Shown here in pieces: positions 5,808-13,707 of a stretch of 14,566 nt of DNA; within the stretch, counting starts at the first letter, position 1; the number at the start of each line of letters is the position of its first letter. A program made the position numbers and the translations under genes. The notes beneath the pieces were generated by a model that was given only the letters and a program-made list of their open reading frames with translations, ran no database searches and had not been told where the DNA came from. The DNA comes from Clostridia bacterium (GTDB lineage: Bacteria; Bacillota_A; Clostridia; Christensenellales; Aristaeellaceae), in the NCBI GenBank assembly GCA_017620455.1, contig JAFZQK010000083.1:1-14566 (forward strand). The letters are read 5' to 3'.

Positions 5808-6605
5808 CTATTTCAGTTCTCTGTGGGCCTGATCCACCAACGCCCGGATACGCTCGGCGGAGATCATGTCTCCCTCCCCCGGCTGAATGTCCGCCAGGAA
5901 TTCGATGTTCCCCGCCGGGCCCTTGATGGGGGAAAAGGTCAGATCCCGCACATGCCAGCCGAACGTGGGCGCAAAGAGGCAGATTTCCCCGATCACCCGC
6001 TCGTGGATCTCCTTTTCCCGGACCACCCCGTGCTTGCCCACCTGGCCGCGCCCGGCCTCGAACTGGGGCTTGATGAGGGTGAGGAACCGGCCCTTTTCCC
6101 CCATCACCGCCGCGGCGGCGGGCAATATCAGCTTGATGGAAATGAAGCTCACGTCCATCACCGCCAGATCGGGCCTTTCGGGGAACTGCTCCGCGGTCAG
6201 GGCGCGGGCGTTGGTGCGTTCCATCACCGTCACCCGGGGATCGTTGCGCAGCCGCCAGTCCAGCTGGCCGTAGCCCACGTCGATGGCGTACACCCGGGCC
6301 GCCCCGTGGCGCAGCAGCACGTCCGTGAATCCGCCGGTGGCCGCGCCGATATCCATGGCGACTGCCCCGGCCACATCCGCCCCGAAGGCGGCGATGGCCT
6401 TTTCCAGCTTGTGCCCGCCCCGGCTGGCGAAGGCGTTCTGATCGCCCCGGACGTGCAGCGGCTCTTCCTCCCCGATCTGCTCGGAGGATTTGAGCACCTT
6501 CCTTTCCCCCACGTATACCTGGCCCGCCATGATCAGCGCCTGGGCCTTTTCCCGGCTTTCGGCCAATCCCCGGGCCGCCAGCCATACGTCCGCCCGCTGC
6601 TTCAC
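5808..6605 (-). CDS. tlyA: TlyA-family rRNA (cytidine-2'-O)-methyltransferase
   Basis: A 265-residue S-adenosylmethionine-dependent methyltransferase of the TlyA family, which methylates ribose 2'-O of cytidines in 16S and/or 23S rRNA. Loss confers resistance to capreomycin-type antibiotics in species that have it. An S4 RNA-binding domain occupies about residues 3-60. The FtsJ-like fold carries the SAM loop AMDIGAATGGFTD (83-95). The catalytic tetrad K-D-K-E is present as Lys66 (GGHKL), Asp151 (DVSF), Lys179 (IKPQFE) and Glu235 (NIEFL); these positions sit a constant three residues before those of the mycobacterial enzyme (K69/D154/K182/E238). The start is GTG 6605, overlapping the dxs TGA as GTGA, so translation is probably coupled. 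In many Clostridia dxs and tlyA are followed by nadK, argR and recN; here a terminator ends the unit. Confidence 0.95.
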   Translation of the reverse strand: MKQRADVWLAARGLAESREKAQALIMAGQVYVGERKVLKSSEQIGEEEPLHVRGDQNAFASRGGHKLEKAIAAFGADVAGAVAMDIGAATGGFTDVLLRHGAARVYAIDVGYGQLDWRLRNDPRVTVMERTNARALTAEQFPERPDLAVMDVSFISIKLILPAAAAVMGEKGRFLTLIKPQFEAGRGQVGKHGVVREKEIHERVIGEICLFAPTFGWHVRDLTFSPIKGPAGNIEFLADIQPGEGDMISAERIRALVDQAHRELK

Positions 6606-8455
6606 GGTTTCACCGCCTTTCGCACCGCGTCCGCGATGCCCTCCGCATCCAGCTTAAGGCGCCTGAGCAGGGCGGAGCGGCTGCCGTGGGGCACGAAAGG
6701 CGCGTCGATGGCGAGCATGCCCCGGGGCGGCGTAAGCCCCGCCCGGACGCAGTGGGCCGCCACCGCTTCCCCGAAGCCGCCGGAGGGCATATGCTCCTCC
6801 ACAGTGAATACGGGAACGCCCTTTTCATCCAGCGCCAGCAGCATATCCCCGTCCAGGGGGCGGAGGGTGGAGGCGTTGATCACGGCCGCGGAAACGCCCG
6901 CCTTCTCCAGCAGCGCCGCCGCGTCCATGCACTCCTTCAGAATGGCCGAGGACGCCAGGATCGCCGCGTCCTTCCCTTCCCGCAGGGGCTCCCATTTCCC
7001 GAAGGAAAACGCGCCGTACGCCGGCAGCCCCTCCGGCAGATCCCGGGGGTAGCGGATGGCCGCGGGGCCGTCCTGGGAAAACGCCCAGTCCATCATCCCC
7101 CGCAGTTCCTCCGGGCAGCGAGGCGCCAGAACGGGCAGCCCGGGCACCGCCCGCAGCATGGAAACCCCCAGGATCCCGTGGTGGGTGGCCCCATCCTCGC
7201 CGCCGATGCCCGCCCGGTCCATGAGGAAGAGCACCGGCAGCTTCTGCAGGCACACGTCCACGGCGATCTGGTCGAAGGCGCGCTGCATGAAGGATTCGTA
7301 GATCACCGCCATAGGCCGCATGCCCCCGGCGGCCAGCCCGGCGGCCAGGGTGACGGCGTGCTCCTCGGCGATGCCCACGTCGAACAGCCTGTCCGGGAAT
7401 TGCTTCGCAAAGGGCCCGAATCCCGTGCTGTCCGTCATGGCGGCGGTGACGGCGCAGACCCGCGCGTCCTTTTCCGCCAGGGCGCAGGCGTGCTGCCCGG
7501 CGGACGCGCCGGCGGAGGGGCCGGAATGATTCCGCGTCCGCCCGTTATCCAGCACGAAGGGGGCCACGCCGTGGTATTTTTCCGGCTTTTCCTCGGCCTC
7601 CGCAAAGCCCGCGCCTTTTTTCGTCACCACATGCACGGCCACGGGCTCCTGCATTTCCATCAGCCGGCGGAACACCTTTTCCATCGCCCGGATATCGTGG
7701 CCGTCGATGGGGCCGAAATAGCGGAAGCCCAGGGCGGTGAAAAACCGGTCCTTCACCAGGGCGTTGCGCAGACGGTTTTTGACCTTCTGGAAAGCGCGGT
7801 GCAGCCCCTTGCCGACGCCCGGCACCCGCAGCAGGCCTTCCGCCACGCTGTGCTTCATCCCCAGCCAGCCCCGGCTGAGCCGCAGGCGGGTGAGCTGCTT
7901 GGCCAGGGCTCCGGTGTTCCGGGAAATGGACATTTCATTGTCGTTGATGATCAGGAGCAGCTGGGTCCTGCGGCTGCCCACGTCGCTGAGGGCCTCGTAG
8001 CACATGCCGCCGGTGAGCGCACCGTCGCCCGCCAGCGCGGCCACGTGCCAATCGCCGCCCTGCAGGTCCCGCGCCCGGGCCAGCCCCGCCGCGGCGGAAA
8101 TGGCGGTGGAGGCGTGGCCGGTATCAAAGGCGTCGTATCCGCTTTCTTCCCGGCGGGGAAAGCCGCACAGGCCGTCCAGCTGCCGCAGGGTGGAAAAGGC
8201 TTCGTACCGCCCGGTGAGCATTTTATGGGCGTAGCACTGGTGCCCCACGTCGAATACGATCTTGTCCCGGGGGCAGTCGAAGGCCCGGTGAAGGGCGATG
8301 GTCATTTCCACCACCCCCAGGTTGGAGGCCAGGTGGCCCCCGTTCCGGGCGACGGTGCGGATGATCTCCGTGCGGATCTCCCCCGCCAGGGTTTTCAGTT
8401 CTTTATCGTTCAGTCCCCGCAGGTCTTTGGGGGATCGGATCTCGGAAAGCTGCAT
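6602..8455 (-). CDS. dxs: 1-deoxy-D-xylulose-5-phosphate synthase
   Basis: This thiamine-diphosphate enzyme condenses pyruvate and glyceraldehyde-3-phosphate to DXP, the first step of the MEP isoprenoid pathway and a branch point to thiamine and pyridoxal; it is cytosolic. The 617 residues match the usual length of about 620. Visible landmarks: NGGHLASNLGVVE with catalytic-site His41, DVGHQCYAHKMLTGR (69-83), the ThDP-binding motif GDGALTGG...NDNEMSI (143-177), FGPIDGHD (247-254), the transketolase-type IAEEHAVTLAAGL (362-374) with the proton-shuttling Glu364, and DRAGIGGEDGATHHG (413-427). The start ATG 8455 has GGAGG six nt upstream, and the promoter is at 8491-8519. The gene overlaps tlyA by 4 bp. 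The common upstream neighbours xseA-xseB-ispA are absent, so this is a two-gene unit. Confidence 0.97.
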   Translation of the reverse strand: MQLSEIRSPKDLRGLNDKELKTLAGEIRTEIIRTVARNGGHLASNLGVVEMTIALHRAFDCPRDKIVFDVGHQCYAHKMLTGRYEAFSTLRQLDGLCGFPRREESGYDAFDTGHASTAISAAAGLARARDLQGGDWHVAALAGDGALTGGMCYEALSDVGSRRTQLLLIINDNEMSISRNTGALAKQLTRLRLSRGWLGMKHSVAEGLLRVPGVGKGLHRAFQKVKNRLRNALVKDRFFTALGFRYFGPIDGHDIRAMEKVFRRLMEMQEPVAVHVVTKKGAGFAEAEEKPEKYHGVAPFVLDNGRTRNHSGPSAGASAGQHACALAEKDARVCAVTAAMTDSTGFGPFAKQFPDRLFDVGIAEEHAVTLAAGLAAGGMRPMAVIYESFMQRAFDQIAVDVCLQKLPVLFLMDRAGIGGEDGATHHGILGVSMLRAVPGLPVLAPRCPEELRGMMDWAFSQDGPAAIRYPRDLPEGLPAYGAFSFGKWEPLREGKDAAILASSAILKECMDAAALLEKAGVSAAVINASTLRPLDGDMLLALDEKGVPVFTVEEHMPSGGFGEAVAAHCVRAGLTPPRGMLAIDAPFVPHGSRSALLRRLKLDAEGIADAVRKAVKP

Positions 8456-8490
8456 GCCATTCCTCCAGCATCCATCAAGTATGGGTTTTC

Positions 8491-8519
8491 AGTATACCAC
8501 AGCGGACTGATCTTTGCAA
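8491..8519 (-). promoter_or_regulatory. Predicted promoter of dxs-tlyA
   Basis: On the minus strand TTGCAA (plus 8514-8519), a 17-bp spacer ending in TG-G, and TATACT (plus 8491-8496), an extended -10. The start would be near 8484, about 29 nt before the dxs ATG. Confidence 0.7.
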
Positions 8520-8536
8520 ACGCGCGCCGCCGCACG

Positions 8537-8561
8537 AAAAAACCGGCCCGCAAAGGGCCGG
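8537..8561 (-). terminator. Intrinsic terminator of the leucine-rich-repeat gene
   Basis: On the minus strand CCGGCCC (plus 8555-8561) pairs perfectly with GGGCCGG (plus 8543-8549) around a 5-nt loop and is followed by T6 (plus 8537-8542). It lies 14 nt beyond the stop codon at 8575 and upstream of the dxs promoter, insulating the two units. Confidence 0.88.
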
Positions 8562-8574
8562 CTGTGCCGCGGCG

Positions 8575-10578
8575 TCATTCCGCCAGTTCGTAGGGGATGC
8601 CGTTTTCGGTGCAGAACTGCTCGGCATAGCTCCCGGCATATACCCGGATCCTGGATTCGTCTGAATCGTACGAGTACAATCCGTTGAACGCATAGTCGCT
8701 GATCTCCGTAACGCCTGCGGGGATCGTAAGGCTTTCCAGCGCGGAGCACCCGTAAAACGCAGAGTTCTCCAGAGCAATCAGGCTGTCCGGCAGCGTCAGG
8801 GAAGTCAGGCCGTTCGCCTCTGTAAACGCCTGGTTTCCGATCGTTCGTATGCCGTCCGGCACCGCATACGCTTCCGTTTTCTTCGCATAGCGGATCAGCT
8901 TGCCATCCCGATCCACCAGCGCGCCGTCCATGTTCCGAAAAACGGGATTGCCCGGCGCCACTTCGATCTCCTGCAGATCATTGCAAAATGCAAAGCACAA
9001 AACCCCGATCTCCGCCAGGCTGGCAGGAAGCGTCAGGCTGCTGAGCTTCTCACAGTTATAAAACGCTCTGTCCTCCAAGGTGGTCACGCCTTCCGGCAGG
9101 CGGACTTCGGTCAGCTGTTCCATGCCGGAAAACGCGTTGCCGGCGATGATCCGCGTGCCCTCGGGTACCGTAAAAACGCTTTCGTCAAGACGGTCAAAAC
9201 AGAACAGAAGCCTTTCGCCGCCCTGATCGTAGAACGCGCCGTCCACGGTTTTCAGCATCGGATTTCCGGGGTCCACGCTTATGATGGGATGCGGGTTTTC
9301 AAAATCGGTTTCAAACACCCCCGCGCCCATCTCCGTCACGCTCCCGGGCAGGGAAACGCTCTCCAGCCTGCGGCCTGCAAAAGCGCCTTGGTCAATGGAT
9401 CTGACGCCGTTTTCAACGGTCAGGCGGACCGGATAGCCTATCCAGGAAGGATCATCAAACTGAGAATGCCATTCCAGCGGCTTTGCGATCACCTTTGCTT
9501 TGCCGTCCGTCGCAGTCGCCACATAACGCGCGATCCTGGTATCGACACAGGAAAATGAGTTTTCCCCAACGGTTTCCACATTGCCGGGGATCACCAGATC
9601 CGCGGGCACGCTGGCCAAGGAAAACGCCGACATGCCGATGGCGCGCACGTTTTCCGGAATGTTGAAGCGCTGCAGGCCGTGGCAGGCGGCAAACGTGAAA
9701 TCATTGATCTTTGTGATCCCCCGGGGCAGGGTGACTTCCTCCAGCACCCGGCAGTACACAAACGCGCCCTCCCCGATTTCCGTCACGCCGTCGGGGATCG
9801 CAATGGATTTTAAGCCCTGGCAGCCCGCGAACGCCTGGAAGCCGATGGACCTGAGGGTATCGGGCAGCGTCACGGAAACCAGCTCGTCGCGGTTGGCGAA
9901 CGCCCGGCGCGCGATCACCGTGACCGGCGCGCTCGCGTATTCCGCGGGAACATCGTACGTTTCTCCGTCCCCTTCATAGGCGATCAGCGCCGCCGTGCCG
10001 TCCGGCAGGACGCCGAACATCGGGGCGTCCCCGCCGAACCCCCGCATGTCCTGCCGGTATTCCTCCTCCGTGTAGCCGCACAGGTCCAGGAATTCCCGCA
10101 GGGTTTCCCCGGGGGTCCGCATGTCCAGGGTATCCCGCTGATAAACGTAATACACCCGGGTCAGCGCCTCTTCCAGCCCGGCGTCGCCGGAAGCGTTCTC
10201 CAGGGCGGCGGCGTCGCCCGTGACCAGCCATTCGTCCCCCGCGGCGATCAGCGCGTCGATCCCCGCACTTTCCGCGCCCTGCGCCTGCATCAGCAGAAGC
10301 AGGCGGCGCGCAAAGAGCCAGCTGTCCCCATCCTGCGTTTCCAGGCATTTCGCGATGGCTTTCTTCGCCGTTTTCTGTTTGAACAGCGGAGCAAATTTTC
10401 TCTCCATCCTTTTGTTCGCGCCGTTTTCCACCATCCGTTCAAACAGCGATTTATACTTTTCCTGCGTCAGCACCAGGATTTCCGTTTCTTTCCACGGGTT
10501 CTCCCCTTCTTCCGCCAGGGAGAAGGCCGGCGCGCACAGCGCCAGCGCCAGGAACAGGGCCAGGATCTTTTTCAGCAT
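8575..10578 (-). CDS. Secreted BspA-type leucine-rich-repeat protein (667 aa)
   Basis: An exported repeat protein of the BspA/LRR_5 type, usually involved in surface binding or adhesion. The signal peptide is MLKKILALFLALALCAPAFS with cleavage near SLA (residue 22). A helical, charged N-terminal region (about 23-185) with no recognised domain follows. From about residue 200 to 645 there are some 13-14 repeats of about 23 residues fitting LxxLTLPxxLxxIGxxAFxxC, for example LVSVTLPDTLRSIGFQAFAGC and LTSLTLPDSLIALENSAFYGC. Two longer insertions carry a PGNPxxxxxDGAxxD element (about 435-455 and 560-580). The C-terminus SYAEQFCTENGIPYELAE is typical of the family. No sortase motif or membrane anchor is visible. 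ATG 10578 is chosen over an in-frame TTG at 10587 because AAAGGA directly abuts the TTG but lies 9 nt before the ATG. It is a monocistronic gene. Confidence 0.92.
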   Translation of the reverse strand: MLKKILALFLALALCAPAFSLAEEGENPWKETEILVLTQEKYKSLFERMVENGANKRMERKFAPLFKQKTAKKAIAKCLETQDGDSWLFARRLLLLMQAQGAESAGIDALIAAGDEWLVTGDAAALENASGDAGLEEALTRVYYVYQRDTLDMRTPGETLREFLDLCGYTEEEYRQDMRGFGGDAPMFGVLPDGTAALIAYEGDGETYDVPAEYASAPVTVIARRAFANRDELVSVTLPDTLRSIGFQAFAGCQGLKSIAIPDGVTEIGEGAFVYCRVLEEVTLPRGITKINDFTFAACHGLQRFNIPENVRAIGMSAFSLASVPADLVIPGNVETVGENSFSCVDTRIARYVATATDGKAKVIAKPLEWHSQFDDPSWIGYPVRLTVENGVRSIDQGAFAGRRLESVSLPGSVTEMGAGVFETDFENPHPIISVDPGNPMLKTVDGAFYDQGGERLLFCFDRLDESVFTVPEGTRIIAGNAFSGMEQLTEVRLPEGVTTLEDRAFYNCEKLSSLTLPASLAEIGVLCFAFCNDLQEIEVAPGNPVFRNMDGALVDRDGKLIRYAKKTEAYAVPDGIRTIGNQAFTEANGLTSLTLPDSLIALENSAFYGCSALESLTIPAGVTEISDYAFNGLYSYDSDESRIRVYAGSYAEQFCTENGIPYELAE

Positions 10579-10616
10579 ACTTCTCAATCCTTTTTCTGTT
10601 TTTTTCCGTTTTTGCC

Positions 10617-10646
10617 ATTATATCATTCCCGCCGGCCTCCTGTCAA
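10617..10646 (-). promoter_or_regulatory. Strong predicted promoter of the leucine-rich-repeat gene
   Basis: On the minus strand a perfect TTGACA (plus 10641-10646), an 18-bp spacer and a perfect TATAAT (plus 10617-10622). Transcription would begin near 10610, about 30 nt before ATG 10578. Confidence 0.82.
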
Positions 10647-10741
10647 CGCGCGCCGCATCCCTTCTTTCCGCGCGTTTTTTTCCCGTTTCGCCGGGAAAAT
10701 CCTCCGGTCGGCAGGATTTTTTCCGATGCATTGCGAAATGA

Positions 10742-10747
10742 TATAAG
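10742..10747 (+). promoter_or_regulatory. Candidate extended -10 element for the zinc-ribbon gene
   Basis: TGATATAAG (10739-10747) gives an extended -10 with TATAAG. No good -35 is present at 16-18 bp upstream, where only T-rich sequence is seen. The start would be near 10754, about 35 nt before ATG 10789. Confidence 0.4.
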
Positions 10748-10788
10748 ATGTGTATTTTTGCACACCCATCATCCACAGGAGGCCGAAG

Positions 10789-12618
10789 ATGAAGTGTCCC
10801 CAATGCGGCCATTGGAACCGCGATTCCTTTCCCCGGTGCTTTCTGTGCGGGGCGGAGCTGCCCAAGGCACAGCCGTCGGCAAAGGAAGACAGGCGCCCCG
10901 TCCCTCCCCGGGAGGTCCGGGAGGCGGGGCCCGGGAAAATCTATATACAGATCAATGAAGAAGGCCGCGCCACCCCCGCCATGGACGCCCGGGATCAGCT
11001 GGCCCGGGACATGGAAAACCTGGTGGAGCGCAAGCGCCGGGGCGAGGAGCAGCACAAGCGCCTGGCCCGCAACAGCATCGATTCCGGCATCGCCCCCTCC
11101 GGCCGCAGCGTGCAGACCCTGACGGGCCGCCGGCCTTTCCCCATTCCCCAGAGCATTTCCTACGAGCAGCCGGAGCGCGACGTGGGCGGCAGCGTGCGGC
11201 CCGACGCCATCCAGGTGTCCTCCCCCCGGATCATCGGCGAGGAATACGTGCCCCCCACTCCCGCCCAGACGGCGGCCGCCAGGCGGCAGAAGGGCAAGCG
11301 CAGCCGGGTGTCCATGACCCGGCGGATGGGCGTGCGCCGTTTTCTGCAGGCGGGCGGCATCGCGCTGGCGCTGCTGGCCCTGGGCGCGGCGGTCTGGTTC
11401 GTCGGCCTGCCGCTGCTCAGCCGTTCTTCCGCCGGGCTGGATTATAAGGTCAGCCCCTCCATCTACAACGAGCTGCCCTCCCATCTGATCCAGATCGCCG
11501 GCGAAGAAGGCCAGAATTACTGGATCAAGGAGCTGAAAAAATCCTATATCGTGGTGGGGGGTTACGCCTCCTTCGAGGTGCCGGATTACACCTGGTACGA
11601 ATCCTCCGAAGGCGTTACGGAAGAAAGCGTCACCGCCACCATCACCCCCTTCCTCAAAACCGCCGCCGGGGAGCAGAAGCAGATGGAGCAGATCACCTAC
11701 CAGGTGGACGTGCCCCTGTCCACCCTGAACCTGCTCAACCCCTCCTCCGCCTGGGATGAGACCTCCACCTTCCTGTACAACATCCGCTTCGAGGTGGCGA
11801 AAAACAGCACCGTCCTGATCAACGGCGAGGATTTTTCCGATCTGGTGAACACCCAGGACGGCCTGATCTCCTATAACGCCTCGGTGGCCCCCATCGGGGA
11901 CAACGTTTTCACCATCGTCACCCGCTCCCCCTATTACCGGGAAAACTCCGTCACCGTCACCATCTACCGCGCCCCCCAGGAGATCCGGCTGGACCTGGCG
12001 GCGGATATCGCCACCCGCTGGAGCCCCACCCCCGTGGAAGATACCACCAAGGAAAAGGACAGCAAGGGCAATTATCCCCTGCGGGAGCCCAACATGACCG
12101 TGAAGGGCACCACCGTTTCCTGGGCCGATATCACCGTCAAAACCCCCTACGCCAATCTGGACCTGACCCAGCTGCGCACCAAGGGCGAATTCTCCTTCGA
12201 GGCCATTTTCGACAAGATCGGCCCCAACACCATCATCATCGAGGCCTCCGCCCCGGGATACGAAACCAGCGTGGTCAAGCACGAGGTCTATTACGTGCCC
12301 GTGGCCGCCATTTACACCCGCAAGGCCTGGGACATGAACGCCCAGTACTTCGATTACCTGAACAATTCCGAAAAGCGCATTGAAAACACCCAGATCTACC
12401 TGTGCAAGGGCGAGATCGTGCAGATCCTGTCCGAAAAGCCGCAGATGGCGGTGATGAAGCTGGATTCTTCCCAGGAGCGCACGGTGCTCCTGCGGAATTA
12501 TACCAACGACAGATGGGCCGTGGGCATGGTGGGCCGGGTGTTTGCGGACGCCTACGGCGTTTACGACGGCACCCCCTGGCTCAACGGCCGGTATTCCTAC
12601 CTGGAAACGCCGAAATAA
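10789..12618 (+). CDS. Zinc-ribbon, single-pass membrane protein with extracellular Ig-like domains (609 aa)
   Basis: The predicted layout is cytosol, membrane, outside. A zinc ribbon with C3xxC6 and C17xxC20 opens the protein. A charged, proline-rich linker (21-184) follows, including a helical stretch at about 66-95. One transmembrane helix lies at about 185-210 (FLQAGGIALALLALGAAVWF), preceded by an Arg/Lys-rich stop. The outer part has a beta-rich segment (about 215-335) and two Ig-like domains, about 338-395 (NSTVLINGEDFSD...GDNVFTIVTRS) and 433-505 (MTVKGTTVSWADITV...GPNTIIIEASAPG). A small SH3-like C-terminal domain covers about 530-609 (CKGEIVQILSE...). ATG 10789 with AGGAGG six nt before is preferred to the upstream in-frame GTG 10750, which lacks a site and falls at the predicted transcription start. 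Similar architectures occur in Clostridia as uncharacterised zinc-ribbon proteins. Function unknown; envelope sensing or anchoring is a guess. It is followed after 24 nt by the next gene. Confidence 0.9.
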   Translation: MKCPQCGHWNRDSFPRCFLCGAELPKAQPSAKEDRRPVPPREVREAGPGKIYIQINEEGRATPAMDARDQLARDMENLVERKRRGEEQHKRLARNSIDSGIAPSGRSVQTLTGRRPFPIPQSISYEQPERDVGGSVRPDAIQVSSPRIIGEEYVPPTPAQTAAARRQKGKRSRVSMTRRMGVRRFLQAGGIALALLALGAAVWFVGLPLLSRSSAGLDYKVSPSIYNELPSHLIQIAGEEGQNYWIKELKKSYIVVGGYASFEVPDYTWYESSEGVTEESVTATITPFLKTAAGEQKQMEQITYQVDVPLSTLNLLNPSSAWDETSTFLYNIRFEVAKNSTVLINGEDFSDLVNTQDGLISYNASVAPIGDNVFTIVTRSPYYRENSVTVTIYRAPQEIRLDLAADIATRWSPTPVEDTTKEKDSKGNYPLREPNMTVKGTTVSWADITVKTPYANLDLTQLRTKGEFSFEAIFDKIGPNTIIIEASAPGYETSVVKHEVYYVPVAAIYTRKAWDMNAQYFDYLNNSEKRIENTQIYLCKGEIVQILSEKPQMAVMKLDSSQERTVLLRNYTNDRWAVGMVGRVFADAYGVYDGTPWLNGRYSYLETPK

Positions 12619-12642
12619 CGTGGGAAAGCGAGGGCTTCAAAC

Positions 12643-13689
12643 ATGAAACACCGGGTCATCTGCGCGCTTGCGATCCTGGCGCTGCTCCTCCCCTGCGCAG
12701 GGCTTGCGGAGCGGAACGCTTTGGCGGGCACGGCCTGGCAGGGAATAGACCGCGATACCCTCTATACCCTGACCTTCCGGGACGGCACTTACTGCCTCCA
12801 GCTTGGCGCAATCGGCTCCGAAAAGAAAAGGACCTTTACAGAAAACGAGTACAGCTTCGATCCGGAAAGAGGCGCGTACGTCGGCCAGTATCAGTGGGTG
12901 AAGCAGAAAGGCAAAAAAGAAATCATCATGACCGGCTCCATCGCCTTCTCCGTTTCCGACGACGGGCAGGCCCTGTTGGGAAGAGGCTACCCCCTTTTCC
13001 CCGATGGATTGGCCTTCGTCCGCACCGACCCGGAAGAAGCCAATGCCGGCAGCCTCCCCGAACCGCTGACCTTTGAAGGAATCGAAGAAAGGTTCCACGG
13101 CGTATGGATCGCCGACAGCGGGGAAGACGGCCCGGAGCTGATGGTATTCGAGCCGGACCACGTCCACATTCTTTCCCTACAGGGGGCGGACTCATCCGCA
13201 TCCGTTTACAGCTTTACCCAGTACGGCAGCGACGTGATCCTGTACAGGCAGGAGGTCCTGCCCGTCATGAAATGGACGGACGGCGTGCTTGAAACCGAAA
13301 AAAACGGACGGCGCACCGTTTTTACCCGGTTGGCGGACGCCCCCATGGACCCGGCCCGCGTCGGCGCCGCCGCACCGCCTGAAAACACGGACAGAAACGC
13401 TTTTTCCGCCATGGAAATCATCGGTCACAGCCTGTGGCTGGCCGGCGGGGAGATGGGCGCGGACGCCCGGACGCTGATGATTTTTGAATTAGATCACGTT
13501 CATTACGTCACGCTGGACGGGCCGGACGCTTCCTCCGCTGTTTTCCGCCTGAGCTTTCTTGGGAATGCCATGATGCTGTCCGCCGACGATGAAACCGCCT
13601 TCCTGCTGTGGCAGGGGGAAACCATCGAGGCGGACCCGGAGGGCGGGCCCGTCGTGTTCCGCCATGTGCGCATGATGCGCAAGGAATAA
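12643..13689 (+). CDS. Secreted protein with one N-terminal module and two DHVH modules (348 aa)
   Basis: The signal peptide MKHRVICALAILALLLPCAG is cleaved near GLA (residue 22). Domain A (about 25-130) is beta-rich and opens with LAGTAWQG, then FRDGTY, GAYVGQY and FSVSDDGQALL. Two copies of a second module follow, at about 151-230 (FHGVWIADSGEDGPELMVFE...) and 260-344 (GHSLWLAGGEMGADARTLMIFE...). Each carries the invariant DHVH (172-175 and 284-287), followed by a G-x-x-x-(S/A)-x-V segment and closing on a strand of the type GxxxVFxR. Short beta strands and the G-x-W opening resemble a lipocalin-like barrel, but that is inference. A modest site, GAGGG, lies 8 nt before ATG 12643. The gene starts 24 nt after the zinc-ribbon gene and ends 18 nt before its paralogue, so an operon is likely. 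The family is not recognised. Confidence 0.88.
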   Translation: MKHRVICALAILALLLPCAGLAERNALAGTAWQGIDRDTLYTLTFRDGTYCLQLGAIGSEKKRTFTENEYSFDPERGAYVGQYQWVKQKGKKEIIMTGSIAFSVSDDGQALLGRGYPLFPDGLAFVRTDPEEANAGSLPEPLTFEGIEERFHGVWIADSGEDGPELMVFEPDHVHILSLQGADSSASVYSFTQYGSDVILYRQEVLPVMKWTDGVLETEKNGRRTVFTRLADAPMDPARVGAAAPPENTDRNAFSAMEIIGHSLWLAGGEMGADARTLMIFELDHVHYVTLDGPDASSAVFRLSFLGNAMMLSADDETAFLLWQGETIEADPEGGPVVFRHVRMMRKE

Positions 13690-13707
13690 AAAAGGAGTGA
13701 GCCACCC

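Noticed and set aside
6686..8593. Long plus-strand open frame of 635 codons opposite dxs
   Set aside because: Composition (Gly/Arg/Pro/His-rich) and lack of any motif mark it as a shadow of dxs.
8575..10587. TTG start at 10587 for the leucine-rich-repeat protein
   Set aside because: The AAAGGA site directly abuts the TTG, leaving no spacing; ATG 10578 has a 9-nt spacing and gives a normal MLKK signal peptide.
10618..12282. Long minus-strand open frame of 554 codons opposite the zinc-ribbon gene
   Set aside because: Gly/His/Asp-rich shadow without start signals; the plus strand has a clear domain architecture.
10750..12618. GTG start at 10750 for the zinc-ribbon protein
   Set aside because: It has no ribosome-binding site and falls at the predicted transcription start; AGGAGG sits correctly before ATG 10789.
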